Source: Pelagadaptatus aseana (lineage in GTDB: Bacteria; Pseudomonadota; Gammaproteobacteria; Pseudomonadales; Cellvibrionaceae). From it: a stretch of DNA of 64,000 nucleotides. The stretch spans positions 198,904 through 262,903 of the forward strand of contig BAABNI010000005.1 of NCBI GenBank assembly GCA_040365065.1. Reading direction: 5' to 3'. A model generated the notes under the pieces. The model ran no database searches. It saw only the letters and a list, made by a program, of their open reading frames with translations, and was not told the origin of the DNA. Positions 59,916 through 64,000 of this stretch are shown here, piece after piece. How positions within the stretch are numbered: position 1 is the first letter of the stretch; each line of letters begins with the position of its first letter. Both the position numbers and the translations under genes were made by a program.

Positions 59916-60361
59916 GCGTAGTTCCTCGATTGCACCAGAAGGTGTTGCACGATTTGGCGGATTTTATTGGAGTCGCCTACTTTCAAGGCGTCGCGCAACA
60001 GAAAAATATTGGATGACTGGCTTTCTCGCACTGATGGCGGCAGATGCTCGGCATCGTCGTGAGTGGGTAAAAAAGCGGCGCGGGCCGACAGCAGGGTGAA
60101 GGCTTTGTGACTGAGGACCGCTTGATCCAGAGCCTCCTGGCGCACCGCTTCGCTGTACTTCAGGTAACCGGATTCCGCCAGCCAGATGGCTGCACCAAAG
60201 CACGATTGGTGCCGCTCGCTGTGTAGCCCGTATTCGTCCGGAGTGTCCGGCCCACAGATATCTTCCACAAACAGCAGTGTTTTTCTGGGGAAGGAGCGAT
60301 ACAGCAACGCCAGTATCTTGCCTGCGTCCTTATAGAAGTCATCGATGTGAATGTCGCCCAT
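59912..60361 (-). CDS. Hypothetical helical protein
   Basis: 149 residues from ATG 60361 (starting MGDIHIDDFYKDAGKILALLYRSFPRKTLL, with AGAGAA upstream). Further conserved-looking strings: GAAIWLAESGYLKYSEAVRQEALDQAVLSHKAFTLLS. Helical, soluble, no recognised family. Its tail overlaps the methyltransferase gene by 4 bases. 25 bases downstream of alaA on the same strand. Confidence 0.7.
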   Translation of the reverse strand: MGDIHIDDFYKDAGKILALLYRSFPRKTLLFVEDICGPDTPDEYGLHSERHQSCFGAAIWLAESGYLKYSEAVRQEALDQAVLSHKAFTLLSARAAFLPTHDDAEHLPPSVRESQSSNIFLLRDALKVGDSNKIRQIVQHLLVQSRNYA

Positions 60362-60386
60362 GGTGTTCTCTGCCTTGTTGAAAAGC

Positions 60387-61601
60387 TTACTGGCTGTAGC
60401 GCTCAATAAAGTGACCAAATTTGGTCAGAGCTTCATCCAGCTCATCGGCTCTGGGCAAAAATACGATGCGGAAATGATCCGGTGTTTTCCAGTTAAAGGC
60501 TGTGCCCTCAACCAGCAGGATTTTTTCCTGCAACAGAAAATCCAGCACCATTTGCTGATCGTTGTGGATTTTGTGGTGATCAAGATTGATCTTGGGGAAC
60601 AGGTACATGGCGCCTTTGGGTTTGACACAGCTGACACCGGGAATGTCATTGATTTTCTCCCAGGCCATATCCCGTTGTTCACGTAGGCGTCCACCTGGAG
60701 CAATCAATTGATTGATGCTCTGGTGCCCGCCCAGCGCTGTCTGGATGGCAAACATGGCCGGTACATTGGCGCACAGACGCATGGAGGAAAGCATCTCCAG
60801 GCCTTCGAGGTAGCTGCCGGCTTTGTTTTTGGCGCCGCTGATGATCATCCAGCCAGAACGGAAGCCGGCCAAGCGGTAGGTCTTGGAGAGACCATTAAAG
60901 CTGATGCACAACACATCATCGGCCAGACGAGCCATAGGCACGAATTCGGCGTCGTCATAGAGGATTTTGCTGTAGATTTCGTCGGCAAAGATAATCAGGT
61001 TTTTCTCCCGGGCCAGCTCCACGATCTGTTCCAGAAGTTCCTGGCTATAGACCGAGCCGGTGGGGTTGTTGGGATTAATGACGACGATGCCACGGGTTTT
61101 GTCGGTGATTTTACTGCGGATGTCGTCAATGTCCGGGAACCAGTCTGCCTGTTCGTCACAGGTGTAGTGCACCGCATTGCCGCCAGCGAGATTGACCGCG
61201 GCAGTCCAGAGTGGGTAGTCCGGTGAGGGCACCAGCATCTCATCACCGTTGTTCAGCAGGGCCTGCATCGACATCATGATTAATTCACTGACACCGTTAC
61301 CAAGAAAGATATCATTGATGTCGATATTGGGAATATCCAGTCGCTGGCACTCCTGCATAATGGCTTTACGGGCGGCAAACAAACCACGTGACTCGCAGTA
61401 ACCCTGAGCATTGCGCAGGTTGTAAATGACATCGAGCATGATTTCATCCGGGGCGTCAAAGCCGAAGGGGGCCGGGTTGCCGATGTTCAGTTTTAAGATG
61501 CGGTGGCCTTCCTCTTCCAGGCGCACGGCATGCTCCATAACCGGGCCGCGGATGTCGTAGCAAACGCCGTGAAGCTTGTCGGATTTGTTGATCGTATGCA
61601 T
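60387..61601 (-). CDS. alaA: Alanine-forming aminotransferase (AlaA-type)
   Basis: 404 residues. The start (KSDKLHGVCYDIRGPVMEHAVRLEEEGH) is that of AlaA, the main pyruvate-glutamate aminotransferase. PLP lysine: FNGLSKTYRLAGFRSGWM near residue 243; FADEIYSKILYDD and NPNNPTGSVYS are fold-type I motifs. A longer open frame precedes ATG 61601, but the family start is here. Confidence 0.93.
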   Translation of the reverse strand: MHTINKSDKLHGVCYDIRGPVMEHAVRLEEEGHRILKLNIGNPAPFGFDAPDEIMLDVIYNLRNAQGYCESRGLFAARKAIMQECQRLDIPNIDINDIFLGNGVSELIMMSMQALLNNGDEMLVPSPDYPLWTAAVNLAGGNAVHYTCDEQADWFPDIDDIRSKITDKTRGIVVINPNNPTGSVYSQELLEQIVELAREKNLIIFADEIYSKILYDDAEFVPMARLADDVLCISFNGLSKTYRLAGFRSGWMIISGAKNKAGSYLEGLEMLSSMRLCANVPAMFAIQTALGGHQSINQLIAPGGRLREQRDMAWEKINDIPGVSCVKPKGAMYLFPKINLDHHKIHNDQQMVLDFLLQEKILLVEGTAFNWKTPDHFRIVFLPRADELDEALTKFGHFIERYSQ

Positions 61602-61690
61602 AGGGCTAACAATAGAACCGTCAGATTGTATTGGGATGAGCGGCAGTCTGTGCCACACTTCGATTGTCAAATAAATGAATAGGTCGAATT

Positions 61691-62089
61691 ATGTCAGAAG
61701 ATCAGTTAAATGACGATGAATACTGGCGCGATAAGCTGTCGCCAGAGGAGTTTATAGTCTGCCGCCAGCAGGGTACCGAAAGGGCGTTTACCGGTGAGTA
61801 CTGGGATTGCAAAACCGCTGGGGAATATCTGTGTCGCTGTTGTCAGGAGCCATTGTTTTCTTCGTCCGCCAAATACGATTCCGGCAGTGGTTGGCCCAGC
61901 TTTTTCGAACCATTGCAGGGCGATCTCATTAACGAGTTGAGCGATACCACTCACGGTATGGTTCGCACCGAGATTCGCTGTCAAAAGTGCGGCTCCCACC
62001 TTGGTCACGTCTTTACTGATGGGCCGCAACCGACCGGCTTGCGATATTGTGTGAATTCGGCCTCTTTGACGTTAAAAGAAAATGGGTGA
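61691..62089 (+). CDS. msrB: Peptide-methionine (R)-S-oxide reductase
   Basis: 132 residues. Reduces the R-isomer of methionine sulfoxide in proteins. Zinc CxxC pairs: CRCCQEPLF and CQKCGSHLGHVF. Substrate region DSGSGWPSFFEP and catalytic Cys in GLRYCVNSASLTL. Normal length. Divergent from alaA (89-base gap). Confidence 0.96.
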   Translation: MSEDQLNDDEYWRDKLSPEEFIVCRQQGTERAFTGEYWDCKTAGEYLCRCCQEPLFSSSAKYDSGSGWPSFFEPLQGDLINELSDTTHGMVRTEIRCQKCGSHLGHVFTDGPQPTGLRYCVNSASLTLKENG

Positions 62090-62103
62090 CAAACGTTCAA
62101 TCC

Positions 62104-62151
62104 TGTTATCCCGAACCGAGGTGAGGGATCTCTCGCTGTGCTCGAGATGAC
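62104..62151. repeat. Dispersed palindromic repeat, TGTCATCCCGA type
   Basis: TGTTATCCCGAAC, then GAGGGATCTCTCG, ending GAGATGACT. It lies between msrB and the glycosylase gene on the same strand. Confidence 0.75.
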
Positions 62152-62190
62152 TCTTTTGGGGGAGACTGCTAAGTCGTAAAGGGAAAAATA

Positions 62191-62871
62191 ATGAGATCCT
62201 TTCAATCTATTTATGATACCGCGGTGCTGCACAAAGGCAGTGCCAAAGCGGTTGAGTCCCTGCTGCCGGACATTCGCGCCGAGTCTGATCTGCGCGAACT
62301 GCCCAATCATTATTATCTGTCTGAAATGAGTCGGCGCATTTTTCGCGCCGGCCTGAAACACTCGATGGTAGATGCCAAATGGCCGGCTTTTGAGCAGGCA
62401 TTTTTTGAGTTTGATCCCTATCAGGTTGCGATGATGTCCGATGAGGATCTTGAGTCATTGATGCAAAATGATCGAATCATTCGCCACTTTGGCAAGATTA
62501 AAGCGGTTCGCGGCAATGCCATCTGGATGCTGGATGTGATTCGCGAATTTGGATCTTTTGGTGCGCTGCTGGCCGACTGGCCAGCGGATAATATTGTTGG
62601 CCTGTGGACGCTGTTAAAAAAACAGGGAACCCAGATGGGCGGGCAATCCGGAGCTCGCTTTCTACGGATGGTGGGCAAGGATACCTTTTTGCTGACAGAG
62701 GATGTGGTTAATGTTCTGAAGGCGGAAGGGGTAGTGGACAAAATGCCGACGTCACAACGGGATTTACTGAAGGCGCAGGAAGCATTTAACCAGTGGCAGT
62801 TGGAGTCTGGGCGCCCTATGGCTGAAATAAGTCGTATCGTTTCCTTTACGACGAATGCCAGAGCAGCTTAA
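62191..62871 (+). CDS. DNA-3-methyladenine glycosylase I (Tag) family protein
   Basis: 226 residues. Tag-like base-excision glycosylase: LSEMSRRIFRAGLKHSMVDAKWPAFEQAFFEFDP near residue 45, then the helix-hairpin-helix-like FGKIKAVRGNAIWMLDVIREFGSFGALLADWP. It is of the diverged Tag group: the Tag zinc cysteines are not evident. It would repair 3-methyladenine. Convergent with the next gene (4-base overlap). Confidence 0.82.
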   Translation: MRSFQSIYDTAVLHKGSAKAVESLLPDIRAESDLRELPNHYYLSEMSRRIFRAGLKHSMVDAKWPAFEQAFFEFDPYQVAMMSDEDLESLMQNDRIIRHFGKIKAVRGNAIWMLDVIREFGSFGALLADWPADNIVGLWTLLKKQGTQMGGQSGARFLRMVGKDTFLLTEDVVNVLKAEGVVDKMPTSQRDLLKAQEAFNQWQLESGRPMAEISRIVSFTTNARAA

Positions 62872-63665
62872 TCGTAGACCGACTTCTTCTTCCAGCTTTC
62901 GTCGCCTTTGTTGAATTCATCCCATTCAGTGGCGGCTTGTTCTTCGGCTTGTGCTTCGGCGGCAGCTCTGTCGGGGTTTGCGGCAGCCTCTTCGGCGAGG
63001 GCTTTTTCTTCCAGTTGTGCAATGACGCCGCTAAGTTGCTGAATCTGTTTCTGGTAGTTCTGTTTACCGCTTTCCTTGGCCAGTAATTTTCTGGCCAGGG
63101 TGTAATAGTGAATAGCCAAGCGGGTTTTGCCGGAGCCGCTGGCCTGCTTGGCATTGATGATGTAGGAATCCACCGACAGCTGCACCACCATGTTCTTGAT
63201 CTGTTGCTCGTAGTTGGCATGCTGGCTGGCATTGATGGTGCCACGTTTTCTGAGGTGGGCGAGAAACTTGTTCAGCTCCTGTAATAATCGCTTAACTTCC
63301 TTGGTTTGCTGTGGATTGGTGAGTTTGGCACGCTTGGCGTTCTTGGGTTTTCGTTGAACTTCTTCCAATTGCTTGTTATAGAGCGTCAATTCTTCAACGT
63401 ACAGCTTCTCTTTGGGTTCGAGCTTGGCCAGTTGTTCGGTAACCTCAATAATGCAGCGATATACCAGAATGCTGAGGTCTTTGGATAAAAAATTGGGCGG
63501 GAAGCCATTGATTAAGAATTTGAAATCACGGGCCCGAATCTTTAGGGCCGTCAGCAGACGTTGTTTTTGCTGACGTCGTGTCGTGATTGTCTGGCTGATA
63601 AAGGCATAGCTCATCAGTAAAACGAGAACAGCGATGATAATGCTGATGATCAGTGTGGATGACAT
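62868..63665 (-). CDS. Hypothetical membrane-anchored coiled-coil protein
   Basis: 265 residues. An N-terminal helix (STLIISIIIAVLVLLMSYAFIS) anchors a helical cytosolic domain with Lys- and Gln-rich coiled-coil (RLLQELNKFLAHLRKRG, KQNYQKQIQQLSGVIAQLEEKALAEEAA). Strand-free, soluble tail ends WKKKSVYD. Proteins of this shape are sometimes annotated 'DNA repair' in pseudomonads without evidence. No assigned function. Confidence 0.75.
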   Translation of the reverse strand: MSSTLIISIIIAVLVLLMSYAFISQTITTRRQQKQRLLTALKIRARDFKFLINGFPPNFLSKDLSILVYRCIIEVTEQLAKLEPKEKLYVEELTLYNKQLEEVQRKPKNAKRAKLTNPQQTKEVKRLLQELNKFLAHLRKRGTINASQHANYEQQIKNMVVQLSVDSYIINAKQASGSGKTRLAIHYYTLARKLLAKESGKQNYQKQIQQLSGVIAQLEEKALAEEAAANPDRAAAEAQAEEQAATEWDEFNKGDESWKKKSVYD

Positions 63666-63885
63666 GGCCCTTGTTCGCCCGCTATCTGAGTTAGTTATTA
63701 CTTATATCACTGAAGCATAACTGATAACCCTGCAATCACACCACTTTTTCGGGAAAAGCCCGTCCATATCAGTGATTTTTTGCAAGATTTTTTGCCGCTT
63801 GTTGCTTTTTTGGTCTTTTTGTCTGTTTTCGGTAAGTGTTTGTTCTTGAGGGGAAAGTTGGGTGAAAAAAAGTTAAATCTTGTTG

Positions 63886-63914
63886 TTGACAGGGGGGCGA
63901 TCGCTCCCTAAAAT
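63886..63914 (+). promoter_or_regulatory. Strong tRNA-Glu promoter
   Basis: Consensus -35 TTGACA (63886-63891), 17-base spacer, -10 TAAAAT (63909-63914), then a GC-rich discriminator GCGCCCC. This is the stable-RNA type of promoter sensitive to ppGpp. The tRNA begins 44 bases after the -10. Confidence 0.88.
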
Positions 63915-63957
63915 GCGCCCCACTTCTGACGAGCACCACTCGTTGTGAAGGTCCAGG

Positions 63958-64000
63958 GTCCCCTTCGTCTAGAGGCCTAGGACACCGCCCTTTCACGGCG
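63958..64000 (+). tRNA. tRNA-Glu (anticodon TTC), 5' part, cut by window end
   Basis: GTCCCCTTCGTCTAGAGGCC starts the acceptor and D arms, followed by the anticodon arm CCGCCCTTTCACGGCG with TTC. It matches bacterial tRNA-Glu nearly base for base over the 43 bases present; the T arm and 3' end lie beyond the window. Confidence 0.95.

Noticed and set aside
1..64000. CRISPR array, insertion sequence or prophage
   Set aside because: No regularly spaced direct repeats, transposase, integrase or phage structural gene is visible; the repeats found are palindromic and irregularly placed.

Overview
The window is about 64 kb of gammaproteobacterial chromosome. The gene set (MSHA-type pilus locus, FNR-type regulator next to ompW, long-form PurC, RdgC, RNase II, EpmC, PdxB, a PA1571-like small protein) suggests a marine or aquatic member of the Cellvibrionales/Pseudomonadales/Alteromonadales breadth. 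A closer placement is not safe from sequence alone. Genes are tightly packed on both strands and no gene-free stretch exceeds 300 bases. I see no insertion sequence, prophage, CRISPR array or rRNA operon. One tRNA gene (Glu, cut by the window end) closes the window.

Layout. 1-5.7 kb: a truncated Rieske oxygenase divergent from a TetR regulator with two operator palindromes between them, a secreted DUF442-type phosphatase, valS, and a lipoprotein. 5.8-14.9 kb: a periplasmic protein with two tandem solute-binding-type domains, purC, a Na/Pi cotransporter, a MocR regulator, a cytosolic DUF442 phosphatase, an acyl-CoA synthetase and a Crp-family regulator. 14.4-17.8 kb: a minus-strand cluster of a ZorA-like proton-channel protein with a coiled-coil tail, a ZorB-like OmpA-domain stator protein, a small Cys/His protein, bolA and the Crp-family gene. 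18-27.8 kb: rnb, trhO, rdgC, sirB2, DUF4202, ompW with an FNR site, fnr, cobB, a binding protein and trhP. 28-34.4 kb: a diguanylate cyclase, another binding protein, glutamine cyclotransferase, ComFB, mnmC, flavodoxin and trmL. 34.6-51.5 kb: a complete MSHA pilus locus (mshI, a pilN-like gene, J, K, L, M, N, E, G, F, two MshA/B-type pilins, C, D, O, P, Q). 51.5-64 kb: mostly housekeeping genes (VIT1, gcvR, yheU, tusA, epmC, pdxB, ATP-NAD kinase family, alaA, msrB, a Tag-type glycosylase) and several uncharacterised genes.

Themes. (1) c-di-GMP: an intact GGDEF enzyme with an I-site, a ComFB protein and the MshE ATPase with its N-terminal c-di-GMP-binding motifs lie within about 15 kb, beside the pilus the messenger would control. 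(2) tRNA wobble-base modification: trhO, trhP, mnmC, trmL and tusA all occur here. (3) A dispersed palindromic repeat family (TGTCATCCCGA...GAGGGATC...GATGACA, with a GTCATTGC-ended relative) is scattered through intergenic space. It also lies in frame inside the leader peptides of two minor prepilins, mshO and mshP, and seems to supply the start codon and ribosome-binding site of sirB2. (4) The pilN-like gene of the MSHA operon is broken by a one-base frameshift at an A8 tract: an error, a recent mutation, slippage or phase variation.

The best candidate for an undescribed system is the Zorya-like motor pair with its unknown third partner. The most unusual structural observation is the repeat family colonising prepilin leaders.
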